Source of the DNA: an uncultured bacterium
Lineage (GTDB): Bacteria; Cyanobacteriota; Vampirovibrionia; Gastranaerophilales; Gastranaerophilaceae
Direction: 5' to 3'
Assembly: GCA_900314375.1 (NCBI GenBank)
Contig: OMVC01000089.1
Coordinates: 1-10,011 of the forward strand
Length of the DNA: 10,011 nucleotides
In this document: positions 1 through 6,078 of the stretch, one piece after another
Layout of the letters: every line of letters starts with the position of its first letter
How positions within the stretch are numbered: position 1 is the stretch's first letter
Notes under the pieces: model-generated
Database searches by the model: none
Told to the model about the DNA's origin: nothing
The model's input: only the letters and a program-made list of their open reading frames with translations
Made by a program: the position numbers and the translations under genes

Positions 1-563
1 CCTTCTTCGGCATATTGAACTGCTTTATACAAAGTTTTACTTGTATGAGATAAGAAACAAATCAATTGATTACATTCGTCAATAATTTCTCTGTTGCAAA
101 CTCTTGAAGCATCAGCCAATGTCATCATTGCTCTGTCTGCATGTTCAACAATATTCGGAACACCAATCAATTGATCTTGAACGTCCGATGGTTGTTGTCC
201 GATAGTTTGCGGTAATATTACTCTTAACTTATCAGGGTTGGCTTTCATTGCTCCTCGTATAGCTGCAGCGTTTGTTCCAGAAGAACCGCCGGATGTGATT
301 ATGGTATTCCCTTGCATAACTAAAGCTGTTGCAAGAGTTTCTATCATTTGTTGATGTGTGATAGGAAGATTTCTGCTGCCGATTATTGCGATTTTCTTTG
401 CGGATTGTTTTATTGTTGCCAGTTCCATTGCTAATTCGTCAACAGTGTTTGGACCGGATGTTTTTACAGTATCCATATCATCATCAATCGGAACTACAAT
501 TGAATTTTCTTTTTCTTCTTTGTTTTCGTCTGATAATAAAATTTCCATATCACATTCTGTCAT
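1..563 (-). CDS. DprA/LOG-like Rossmann-fold protein (3' end beyond window)
   Basis: The 187 codons visible from ATG at 563 are open, and the gene runs off the left edge. Residues 1-55 are an acidic, probably flexible leader. From about residue 57 there is a Rossmann-type nucleotide-binding core: KKIAIIGSRNLPI (56-68), then ITSGGSSGTNAAAIRGA (89-105). This resembles the GSR...SGGA.G.D..AH signature of DprA and the wider SLOG superfamily. Similar short proteins in cyanobacteria are annotated 'DNA recombination-mediator protein A'. True DprA loads RecA on single-stranded DNA during transformation; whether this protein does so cannot be told, and a nucleotide-ligand-binding SLOG role is equally possible. 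The start is supported by GAGGG at 576-580, though the 12-nt spacing is long; an ATG at 548 (Met6) is an alternative. It is divergent from the helicase gene and shares its palindromic promoter. Confidence 0.72.
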   Translation of the reverse strand, partial: MTECDMEILLSDENKEEKENSIVVPIDDDMDTVKTSGPNTVDELAMELATIKQSAKKIAIIGSRNLPITHQQMIETLATALVMQGNTIITSGGSSGTNAAAIRGAMKANPDKLRVILPQTIGQQPSDVQDQLIGVPNIVEHADRAMMTLADASRVCNREIIDECNQLICFLSHTSKTLYKAVQYAEE

Positions 564-605
564 TTTTTTCTTTTACCCTCTAATTGCATTATTTACATTT
601 TTTGA

Positions 606-627
606 ATATGCTATAATTATAGCATAT
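606..627. promoter_or_regulatory. Palindromic bidirectional promoter between divergent genes
   Basis: Positions 606-627 are a perfect 22-bp palindrome with half-site ATATGCTATAA. Because of the symmetry, each strand carries an extended -10 element TGCTATAAT: the plus -10 is 612-617 and the minus -10 is 616-621, so the hexamers overlap by two bases. On the minus strand TTCCCA (639-644) lies 17 nt upstream of the -10 as a weak -35. On the plus strand only TTTACA (592-597, 14-nt spacer) is visible, so that side would rely on the extended -10. Transcription would start near 624 (plus, helicase) and 609 (minus, DprA-like gene). The palindrome could also bind a dimeric regulator. Confidence 0.6.
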
Positions 628-639
628 CTTTTTTGATTT

Positions 640-648
640 GGGAAGAGG
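640..648 (+). promoter_or_regulatory. Shine-Dalgarno site fixing the helicase start
   Basis: GGGAAGAGG lies just upstream of ATG at 651. The reading frame is open further upstream to a TTG at 633, but that codon has no Shine-Dalgarno site. Starting at 651 gives the family-typical N-terminus with the Q-motif glutamine at residue 12. Confidence 0.65.
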
Positions 649-650
649 TC

Positions 651-3149
651 ATGGAAAATCTATTGGAAAATTTGAATAAAGAGCAGCTTGAAGCCGTAAA
701 AACCACTCAAGGTCCGTTATTGATACTTGCAGGTGCCGGTTCAGGCAAGACCAGAGTGCTTACCACCCGCATTGCTTATATGATAAAAAACGGGGTTAAA
801 CCATGGAATATTTTGGCGGTGACGTTTACCAATAAAGCTGCCCGTGAAATGAAAGAACGTATCGGCAAAATCTTGGGTGAAGATACCGTAAAATACATGT
901 GGGTTGGTACGTTTCACGGTATTTGCGGAAGAATTTTACGCGAAAATATCGACAAATATAATACTGCAACAGGAAAAAATTTAGACAAAAATTTTACAAT
1001 TTATGATGATTCGGATACAAATCAAATAATTACCCGTATTATAAAGAAATTAAACCTTGATGAAAAACAGTATCAAACTAAACTTGTAAAATCAATAATT
1101 TCCAATGCAAAAAACAAGATGCAGGATGCTTACGCTTTTGCAACCAGAGCAAGAGATTTTAAATCGCAAAAGATTGCAGCTATATTTGAAGAATACGAAA
1201 AATCTTTGAACAATAATAATGCAATAGATTTTGATGATATGCTGCTTCTGACGGTTAAATTGCTTGAGCAAAACGAAGAAGTCAGAACAAAATATTATGA
1301 ACGTTTTATCCACATTCTGGTTGATGAATATCAGGATACAAATATTGCTCAATATCAGTTGGTAAATATGCTTTATACCGGCATGAAACCTGACATTCCG
1401 CAAGAACGTTCATTGTGTGTTGTGGGTGATGTTGACCAATCAATATATTCATGGCGCGGTGCGGATTTCAAGATTATTATGAATTTTCAGCACGATTATA
1501 AAAATGTTAAGTTAATAAAATTAGAGCAAAATTATCGTTCGACAGGTAATATTTTGAACGCTGCAAATAATGTAATTGAAAACAATAACGAGCGTGTTGA
1601 AAAAGTCCTTTATTCAAATAAAGGTGAAGGTGAAAAATTAAGTTATTACATAGCTGCGGATGAAACTGACGAGGCAAATTATATTATCCGTAACATAAGA
1701 CAGAATGCACACGGAAATTATAACAATTTTGCGGTTTTGTACAGAACAAACAATCAATCGAGAAAAATTGAAGAAGCTTGTATGGGGGCAGGTATTCCGT
1801 ATAAAATTTACGGCAGTACAAAGTTTTATGACAGAGCCGAAGTTAAAAATGTTCTTGCTTATTTAAAGCTTATAAATAATACTGATGATTCACAGAGTTT
1901 ACGCAGGATTATAAATGTACCTAAGCGCGCAATAGGTGAAACAACCGTAAAACACCTTTCTGATTTTGCAAATGAACAGGATATCAGTTTATTTGAGGCG
2001 ATAAAAATTTGTGATGAGTATTCGGAATTTAATGCTAAAACTTGCGCAAAATTAAAGGATTTTGCATCGTTGATACATAAGTTCCAACAAGCGCAAAATA
2101 CTTGTTCATTAAAAGATTTTATGACTCTGGTTATCGAAAAAACAGGTTATCTGTCGGAATTGCAAGAAAAAGCAATTTCTGACCCTGAAATTGAAGATGA
2201 TATAAACAATTTGCAAGAACTTGTAAACGTTGCACAAGATTTTGTTCCTGAAGAACAAGATAATCAATTGTCGGAATTTTTACAGCAAGTGGCTTTGGTA
2301 TCTGATTTGGATTCAATGAATGAAGAATCAAATAATGTTACGTTGATGACTTTGCACGCGGCAAAAGGTTTGGAATTCCCGACAGTATTTATAGCAGGTT
2401 TGGATGAAGGAATTTTCCCGAGCCAAAGAAATATCAATTCCATGAATCCGTCTGAATTGGAGGAAGAACGTCGTTTAATGTATGTCGGAATAACCAGAGC
2501 AAAGGAAAAATTGTATTTGGTTTCTGCAAAACGTCGTCAGATGTGGGGGGAATATAAGTATTACAATCCGTCGCGATTTATTGAAGAAATCCCGTCGAAT
2601 TTAATTGAGTCGTTTGAATCTGATAATGATTATTCAACAAGAGAAGAATCAACCTTTAGAAGTGCGGTAACTCGTGCAAAATCGAATTATAGTCGTTCAA
2701 GTATAAGTACTGATTCTGACGGGTATGTAAGACCGTCTTCAGGGTTTGGCGCGAATTTTGTTGCACCGTCAAAACGCGGATTGTCGACTTCTACCGTAAA
2801 AAGGACTCCGCCAAAAAGTATTATTATAAAATCTGCCGCTAACAAGGCAAAGGCTCAAAAACCTTTATCATTTGACGGATATAGCGCAATAGAAAGAATG
2901 AAGGAAGAAAGAAGACAACGCTTGGCTCAAGAACAGTTAGAAGCTCAAAAAAGAGAAGAAGCGCTAAAAGGAAATGCCGTTGTGACGGAAGTATATGATG
3001 TTGGGCAAAGGGTTTTCCATTCGCAAATGGGGTTAGGACACATAACTGATGTTATGCATTTAGGTGAGAGTGTTATGTACACCATAGATTTCGGAAAATT
3101 AGGAAAGAAAGCTATGGATGCGGCTTATGCAAAATTGAAAAAATTATAA
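651..3149 (+). CDS. pcrA: UvrD/PcrA-type superfamily 1A DNA helicase
   Basis: An ATP-dependent 3'-5' DNA helicase of 832 residues, acting in nucleotide excision repair, replication-fork restart and removal of RecA or RNA polymerase from DNA. All SF1A motifs are present: Q motif LNKEQLEAV (8-16), Walker A AGAGSGKT (27-34), motif Ia AVTFTNKAAREMKER, motif Ib GTFHG, Walker B VDEYQDTN (DE at 225-226), motif III VGDVDQSIYSWRGAD, motif IV LEQNYRST, motif V TLHAAKGLEF (567-576) and motif VI YVGITRAKEKL (611-621, arginine finger R616). After a Ser/Thr- and charge-rich linker (about 655-778, including a KEERRQRLAQEQ helix) comes a small C-terminal beta domain, VYDVGQRVFHSQMGLGHI onwards (781-832). This matches the PcrA/UvrD Tudor-like domain that contacts RNA polymerase. 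It is somewhat longer than the usual 720-780 residues because of the linker. The stop codon lies inside the rfbC ribosome-binding site, so co-transcription with the rhamnose genes is likely. Confidence 0.95.
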   Translation: MENLLENLNKEQLEAVKTTQGPLLILAGAGSGKTRVLTTRIAYMIKNGVKPWNILAVTFTNKAAREMKERIGKILGEDTVKYMWVGTFHGICGRILRENIDKYNTATGKNLDKNFTIYDDSDTNQIITRIIKKLNLDEKQYQTKLVKSIISNAKNKMQDAYAFATRARDFKSQKIAAIFEEYEKSLNNNNAIDFDDMLLLTVKLLEQNEEVRTKYYERFIHILVDEYQDTNIAQYQLVNMLYTGMKPDIPQERSLCVVGDVDQSIYSWRGADFKIIMNFQHDYKNVKLIKLEQNYRSTGNILNAANNVIENNNERVEKVLYSNKGEGEKLSYYIAADETDEANYIIRNIRQNAHGNYNNFAVLYRTNNQSRKIEEACMGAGIPYKIYGSTKFYDRAEVKNVLAYLKLINNTDDSQSLRRIINVPKRAIGETTVKHLSDFANEQDISLFEAIKICDEYSEFNAKTCAKLKDFASLIHKFQQAQNTCSLKDFMTLVIEKTGYLSELQEKAISDPEIEDDINNLQELVNVAQDFVPEEQDNQLSEFLQQVALVSDLDSMNEESNNVTLMTLHAAKGLEFPTVFIAGLDEGIFPSQRNINSMNPSELEEERRLMYVGITRAKEKLYLVSAKRRQMWGEYKYYNPSRFIEEIPSNLIESFESDNDYSTREESTFRSAVTRAKSNYSRSSISTDSDGYVRPSSGFGANFVAPSKRGLSTSTVKRTPPKSIIIKSAANKAKAQKPLSFDGYSAIERMKEERRQRLAQEQLEAQKREEALKGNAVVTEVYDVGQRVFHSQMGLGHITDVMHLGESVMYTIDFGKLGKKAMDAAYAKLKKL

Positions 3150-3154
3150 GGAGG
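3148..3154 (+). promoter_or_regulatory. rfbC Shine-Dalgarno overlapping the helicase stop codon
   Basis: AAGGAGG, a near-perfect anti-16S match, starts within the TAA stop of the helicase gene (3147-3149) and sits 6 nt before ATG at 3161. No terminator or promoter fits between the two genes. This implies one transcript and possible translational coupling. Confidence 0.8.
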
Positions 3155-3160
3155 CAAAAT

Positions 3161-3709
3161 ATGCCGTTTGAATTTGAAAGACAGAGTATTTCGGATGTTA
3201 TACTGGTAACCCCGAAAGTTTTTGGGGATAATCGTGGGTTTTTTATGGAAAGTTATAAGAAATCAGAATTTTGCGCAAACGGAATTGATGTGGAATTCAA
3301 TCAGGACAACCACTCAAAGTCAACAAAAGGGGTTTTGCGCGGGTTACATTATCAACAAGAGCCTTACGGACAGGCAAAACTTGTCAGATGTTCAAAAGGA
3401 AGGATTTATGATGTTGCCGTTGATATTCGTCCGAATTCGCCTACATTCGGTAAATATGTTAAAGTGGAATTATCAGAGGATAATAAAAAGATGCTCTATA
3501 TTCCTGTAGGTTTTGCGCATGGATTTGTTGCATTATCTGATGAAGTTGAATTATTATACAAGGCTTCAGGCGAATACAATCCTCAAGCGGACCGCGGTAT
3601 TTTGTGGAGTGATAAGGATATCGCAATAGATTGGGGAATAGATTTTGAGCCGATTCTTTCGGAAAAAGACAGTCATCAAAAATCTTTAAAAGAGATTTTT
3701 GGGAAATAG
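3161..3709 (+). CDS. rfbC: dTDP-4-dehydrorhamnose 3,5-epimerase (RmlC)
   Basis: Epimerises C3 and C5 of dTDP-4-keto-6-deoxyglucose, the third step of dTDP-L-rhamnose synthesis in the cytosol. At 182 residues it has the normal length for this cupin family. The family core DNHSKSTKGVLRGLHYQ is at residues 49-65. The catalytic residues known from enterobacterial RmlC can be placed: His63 in RGLHYQ, Tyr133 in LLYKASGEY and Asp170 near the C-terminus. His120 in VGFAHGF is also conserved. RPNSPTFGKYV (90-100) is typical of the family. No truncation or insertion is seen, in contrast to rfbB and rfbD downstream. It is the first rhamnose gene after the helicase, followed by a 93-bp gap with its own promoter candidate. 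Confidence 0.96.
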   Translation: MPFEFERQSISDVILVTPKVFGDNRGFFMESYKKSEFCANGIDVEFNQDNHSKSTKGVLRGLHYQQEPYGQAKLVRCSKGRIYDVAVDIRPNSPTFGKYVKVELSEDNKKMLYIPVGFAHGFVALSDEVELLYKASGEYNPQADRGILWSDKDIAIDWGIDFEPILSEKDSHQKSLKEIFGK

Positions 3710-3737
3710 AACAACATTATAGATGTAAAGAAGCAAA

Positions 3738-3765
3738 TTGTTAGAAGCTTAATTATTAATATACT
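3738..3765 (+). promoter_or_regulatory. Candidate sigma70 promoter upstream of rfbB
   Basis: In the rfbC-rfbB gap, TTGTTA (3738-3743) and TATACT (3760-3765) are separated by 16 nt and match the -35 and -10 consensus at 4/6 and 5/6. The start would fall near 3772, inside a tandem octamer repeat and upstream of the ribosome-binding site AAAGGAGA (3788-3795). In AT-rich DNA such matches can occur by chance. Confidence 0.4.
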
Positions 3766-3779
3766 TTGCATCTTTGCAT
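3764..3779 (+). repeat. Tandem octamer repeat in the rfbC-rfbB gap
   Basis: CTTTGCAT occurs twice head to tail (3764-3771 and 3772-3779). The segment 3764-3773 can also pair, with one G-U, with AGATGTAAAG at 3721-3730 across a 33-nt loop, giving a weak leader hairpin. The repeat overlaps the -10 and start region of the promoter candidate, so it could be an operator, but nothing in the sequence proves it. Confidence 0.5.
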
Positions 3780-3802
3780 CTGATAAAAAAGGAGAATATA
3801 AA

Positions 3803-4915
3803 ATGACCACAATACTAGTAACAGGCGGAGCAGGATTTATCGGAAGTTGTTTTGTAAGACATGTATTAACAAAACATCCGGATTATAAAGTTATAAATAT
3901 AGATGCTTTGACTTATTGCGGTAATTTGGAAAATTTGAAAGATGTTGAAAATAATCCGAACTACAGATTTGTTCATGGCAATATTTGTGACAGAAAACTT
4001 GTAAGGGATTTGATTTGCGAATGTGATTGTGTCGTGAATTTTGCTGCAGAATCGCATGTTGATAATTCTATTAAACATCCCGAAATATTTGTAGAAACAA
4101 ATGTGCAGGGGACATTGAACCTTTTACAGGCATGCAAAGAATTAGGAGTTGAAAGATATTTGCAGGTTTCGACAGATGAAGTTTACGGCTCTTTGGGTAA
4201 AGACGGATATTTTTATGAGACAACACCGCTTGCTCCGAACAGTCCGTATTCCGCAAGTAAAGCAAGTGCGGATTTGCTTGTTCGCGCATACTACGAAACG
4301 TATAAATTGCCTGTATTAAATACAAGATGTTCAAATAATTACGGACCGTATCAGTATCCGGAAAAATTAATTCCGTTCTTTATCTCAAAACTTTTGAGAG
4401 GAGAAAAGGTTCCCGTGTATGGTGACGGGTTAAATGTTCGTGATTGGCTTTATGTATATGATCATTGTGAAGCAATTGATGTTGCGTTCTTTATTTCAAA
4501 ACTGTTAAAAGGGGAAAAAGTTCCTGTATATGGTGACGGGTTGAATGTTCGTGATTGGCTTTATGTATATGACCATTGTGAAGCAATTGATGTTGTTTTG
4601 CATAATGGGAAAATAGGGCAGGTTTATAATATAGGCGGGCATAACGAAAAAACCAATTTAGAAATTACTCATTTGATTTTGAATGCTATGGGTAAAGACG
4701 AAACATCCATTGAATATGTTCAAGACAGACTGGGACATGACAGACGTTATGCGATTGCAAACGATAAAATAACATCTGAACTTGGCTGGGAGCCGTCAAT
4801 CACATTTGAAGAAGGCATAAAATTGACAATTGATTGGTATTTGAATAACCAAGAGTGGATAAAATCTATCGAAAATAAGAAGATCGGAAGTTCAGTGTAT
4901 ATTACTAATATGTGA
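3803..4915 (+). CDS. rfbB: dTDP-glucose 4,6-dehydratase (RmlB) with internal tandem duplication
   Basis: Converts dTDP-glucose to dTDP-4-keto-6-deoxyglucose using bound NAD+, the second step of the pathway. It is an extended SDR protein: GGAGFIG (8-14), catalytic Thr-Asp-Glu in STDEVYG (T124, D125, E126), Tyr149 and Lys153 in YSASK, and substrate motif NNYGPYQYPEKLIP (178-191). The C-terminal VYNIGG, DRLGHDRRYAI and ELGWEP are also intact. It is 370 residues instead of the usual 320-350. Residues 192-228 (FFISKLL...DHCEAIDVA) are repeated as 229-265, so the nucleotide-sugar-binding strand with GDGLNVRDWLYV is present twice. Removing one copy restores a normal protein of 333 residues. The last residues, KKIGSSVYITNM, do not look like an RmlB tail and may come from the broken frame that follows. 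Whether the enzyme folds and works with the extra 37 residues is unknown. Confidence 0.9.
   Translation: MTTILVTGGAGFIGSCFVRHVLTKHPDYKVINIDALTYCGNLENLKDVENNPNYRFVHGNICDRKLVRDLICECDCVVNFAAESHVDNSIKHPEIFVETNVQGTLNLLQACKELGVERYLQVSTDEVYGSLGKDGYFYETTPLAPNSPYSASKASADLLVRAYYETYKLPVLNTRCSNNYGPYQYPEKLIPFFISKLLRGEKVPVYGDGLNVRDWLYVYDHCEAIDVAFFISKLLKGEKVPVYGDGLNVRDWLYVYDHCEAIDVVLHNGKIGQVYNIGGHNEKTNLEITHLILNAMGKDETSIEYVQDRLGHDRRYAIANDKITSELGWEPSITFEEGIKLTIDWYLNNQEWIKSIENKKIGSSVYITNM
4376..4597 (+). repeat. In-frame 111-bp tandem duplication inside rfbB
   Basis: Copy 1 is 4376-4486 and copy 2 is 4487-4597, with a period of exactly 111 bp (37 codons). By hand alignment 12 of 111 bases differ. They fall in 11 codons, 9 of them synonymous, with only Arg199/Lys236 and Ala228/Val265 changing the protein. 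Most mismatches lie in the first 60 bp; the next 49 bp carry only one. The divergence argues against fresh replication slippage and fits recombination between two diverged rfbB alleles, an old duplication under selection, or an assembly join of strain variants. Confidence 0.93.
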
Positions 4916-5018
4916 GCAACTTGAATATTTTAAAGTTGATGAAAATATACTTAATGAAATGCAATCTTTAGGTAAACAAATTAATTCGCTATATAATAAA
5001 CTAATAAAGGATGAATGA
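4878..5018 (+). pseudogene. Remnant 3' end of an unidentified gene between rfbB and rfbD
   Basis: After the rfbB stop, a frame ending at TGA 5016-5018 reads as protein-like sequence: EQLEYFKVDENILNEM, then QSLGKQ and INSLYNKLIKDE. It has no start codon with a ribosome-binding site; the only in-frame ATG is 4959. Upstream, the last RfbB codons (KIGSSVYITNM) join it if one base near 4913 is removed, so both may be parts of one lost reading frame. By eye the pattern GS...-LEYFKVDE..-LGK..N.L..LIK resembles the C-terminal helices of S23/Avd-like four-helix-bundle proteins, which is a low-confidence guess. Its TGA overlaps the rfbD ATG (TGATG), which suggests the lost gene was translationally coupled to rfbD. 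Confidence 0.4.
5006..5011 (+). promoter_or_regulatory. rfbD Shine-Dalgarno deciding between two adjacent ATGs
   Basis: AAAGGA lies 6 nt before the ATG at 5018 but only 3 nt before the ATG at 5015. The second ATG therefore has the better spacing and is taken as the start. Confidence 0.6.
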
Positions 5019-6022
5019 TGAATAATAACAAAAAAGCTAAACCTCTAAACATCAATACTTCCAAACCTCTTGTTTTGGTGACCGGTGCAAACGGAATGTT
5101 AGGACAAGATTTATGCCCGATATTGGAAGATGAAGGGTATGAAGTTGTTGAAACAGATATAAATACGCTTGATATAACTAATTCGGATATGGTAAAAAAA
5201 GTTTTATCGGAAGAAAAACCTGATATAGTAGTTCATTGTGCTGCATATACAAATGTTGATAAGGCTGAAGAAGATTATGATACCGCTCATAAAATAAATG
5301 CTGTCGGTACTGAAAATTTAGCAAAAGCTTGCGCGCAGAATGATATAACTTTGGTTTATATTTCGACTGATTATGTTTTTCAAGGAAACGGGGCAAAACC
5401 TTATAAGCCGACTGATGAAACTTCTCCGTTGAACAATTACGGTTTAACGAAATACGAAGGTGAACAGGCTGTACAAAAATATTGTAAGAAGTTTTATATA
5501 TGCAGAACAGCTTGGTTATACGGAATTCATGGCAAGAACTTTGTTGAAACTATGATAGCGCTAGCCGATGTGAAGCCGGAGTCGACTTGCTCAAGCAAGT
5601 CGAGCAGGGCGAAATATAATACCACCGCCGTTACGACCGAAGCGAAAGCGCAGGGAGAGGAGCAATCTGTGATTGCACAGGCGGATAAGATAGCGCTTGC
5701 CGATGTGAAACCGGAATTAAAAGTTGTGGATGATCAAACGGGATGCCCGACTTGGACTGTCGATTTATCTAATGCCATAGTAAAAATATTGGAAGAAAGT
5801 ATGCCTTACGGAATTTATCATACTTGCGGCGGCGGTTCTACAAGCTGGTACGGGTTTGCAAAAGAAATTTTTAAACTTGCAAATTTGGATGTTAATTTAC
5901 TTCCTTGCACGACAGAAGAGTTCCCTCGCCCTGCGAAACGTCCTAAATATAGCGTAATGGATAATGGCGGACTTTGTCGTCATTGGCAGAAGGCCTTGGC
6001 TGATTATATGGCGTTGAGATAA
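5018..6022 (+). CDS. rfbD: dTDP-4-dehydrorhamnose reductase (RmlD) with 45-residue in-frame expansion
   Basis: Reduces dTDP-4-keto-L-rhamnose to dTDP-L-rhamnose with NAD(P)H, the last step of the pathway. SDR features: TGANGMLG (22-29), HCAAYTNVDKAEED, STDYVF (116-121), catalytic Tyr141 and Lys145 in YGLTKYEGE, RTAWLYG, and substrate-side DDQTGCPTW. The C-terminal RPKYSVMDN is also present. A 17-residue N-terminal extension precedes the first beta strand. It is 334 residues against about 285-300 for the family. The excess is residues 189-233: IALADVKPE (180-188) occurs again at 225-233, with a hydrophilic 36-residue segment between. Without the 45 residues the sequence reads normally from MIALADVKPE into LKVVDDQ. 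The insertion lies just before the conserved DDQTG loop, so it may be a tolerated surface loop or may impair the enzyme. Confidence 0.9.
   Translation: MNNNKKAKPLNINTSKPLVLVTGANGMLGQDLCPILEDEGYEVVETDINTLDITNSDMVKKVLSEEKPDIVVHCAAYTNVDKAEEDYDTAHKINAVGTENLAKACAQNDITLVYISTDYVFQGNGAKPYKPTDETSPLNNYGLTKYEGEQAVQKYCKKFYICRTAWLYGIHGKNFVETMIALADVKPESTCSSKSSRAKYNTTAVTTEAKAQGEEQSVIAQADKIALADVKPELKVVDDQTGCPTWTVDLSNAIVKILEESMPYGIYHTCGGGSTSWYGFAKEIFKLANLDVNLLPCTTEEFPRPAKRPKYSVMDNGGLCRHWQKALADYMALR
5554..5715 (+). repeat. 27-bp direct repeats flanking the rfbD insert
   Basis: Copies 5554-5580 and 5689-5715 match at 25 of 27 positions and encode IALADVKPE twice. They are spaced 135 bp apart, exactly 45 codons. 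The repeated sequence is host rfbD coding sequence, so it behaves like a long target duplication around the insert. At 27 bp it is longer than most transposon target duplications. Confidence 0.9.
5581..5688 (+). mobile_element. Hairpin-containing 108-bp insert in rfbD, possible palindromic element
   Basis: This segment has no counterpart in RmlD. By hand count 58 of 108 bases are G or C (about 54%), clearly higher than the surrounding genes. It starts with a near-perfect palindrome, arms TCGACTTGCT (5582-5591) and AGCAAGTCGA (5594-5603) around CA. A second hairpin near its end has arms GCAATC (5662-5667) and GATTGC (5671-5676). It is a multiple of three, has no stop in the rfbD frame and encodes small polar residues (S, T, A, K, E, Q). 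This resembles in principle the palindromic elements inserted in-frame into Rickettsia genes. No second copy is in the window, so mobility is not shown. Confidence 0.45.
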
Positions 6023-6030
6023 CCTTTGCT

Positions 6031-6059
6031 TTGACAAGGGATGGAATTTGAAGTAATAT
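6031..6059 (+). promoter_or_regulatory. Sigma70-type promoter upstream of rfbA
   Basis: A consensus -35 TTGACA (6031-6036) is followed after exactly 17 nt by TAATAT (6054-6059), which matches the -10 at 4/6. A start near 6066 would place the ribosome-binding site AAAGGAG (6066-6072) at the very 5' end of the message, leaving a leader of about 13 nt. rfbA could thus be expressed apart from the rearranged genes upstream. Confidence 0.5.
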
Positions 6060-6078
6060 CTAAAAAAAGGAGTTTTAT

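Noticed and set aside
358..636. Plus-strand frame rich in Phe, Ile and Ser near the left edge
   Set aside because: It is antisense to the DprA-like gene, whose Rossmann motifs are clear; the hydrophobic look comes from reading an AT-rich gene backwards.
633..650. TTG start giving a helicase six residues longer
   Set aside because: No Shine-Dalgarno site precedes it, while ATG 651 has GGGAAGAGG at 640-648 and gives the usual family N-terminus.
1092..1403. Minus-strand reading frame inside the helicase gene
   Set aside because: It lies wholly opposite a well-conserved coding region, has no recognisable domain and is explained as a shadow frame in AT-rich DNA. The same applies to the other antisense frames opposite rfbB, rfbD, rfbA, the HD gene and the radical SAM gene.
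4376..4597. Tandem repeat as a CRISPR or minisatellite array
   Set aside because: There are only two contiguous coding copies, with no spacers, and both lie in the rfbB frame.
6023..6040. Small hairpin after rfbD as a terminator
   Set aside because: CCTTTG and CAAGGG pair only six bases with one G-T, no T-run follows, and the same bases form the rfbA -35 element.
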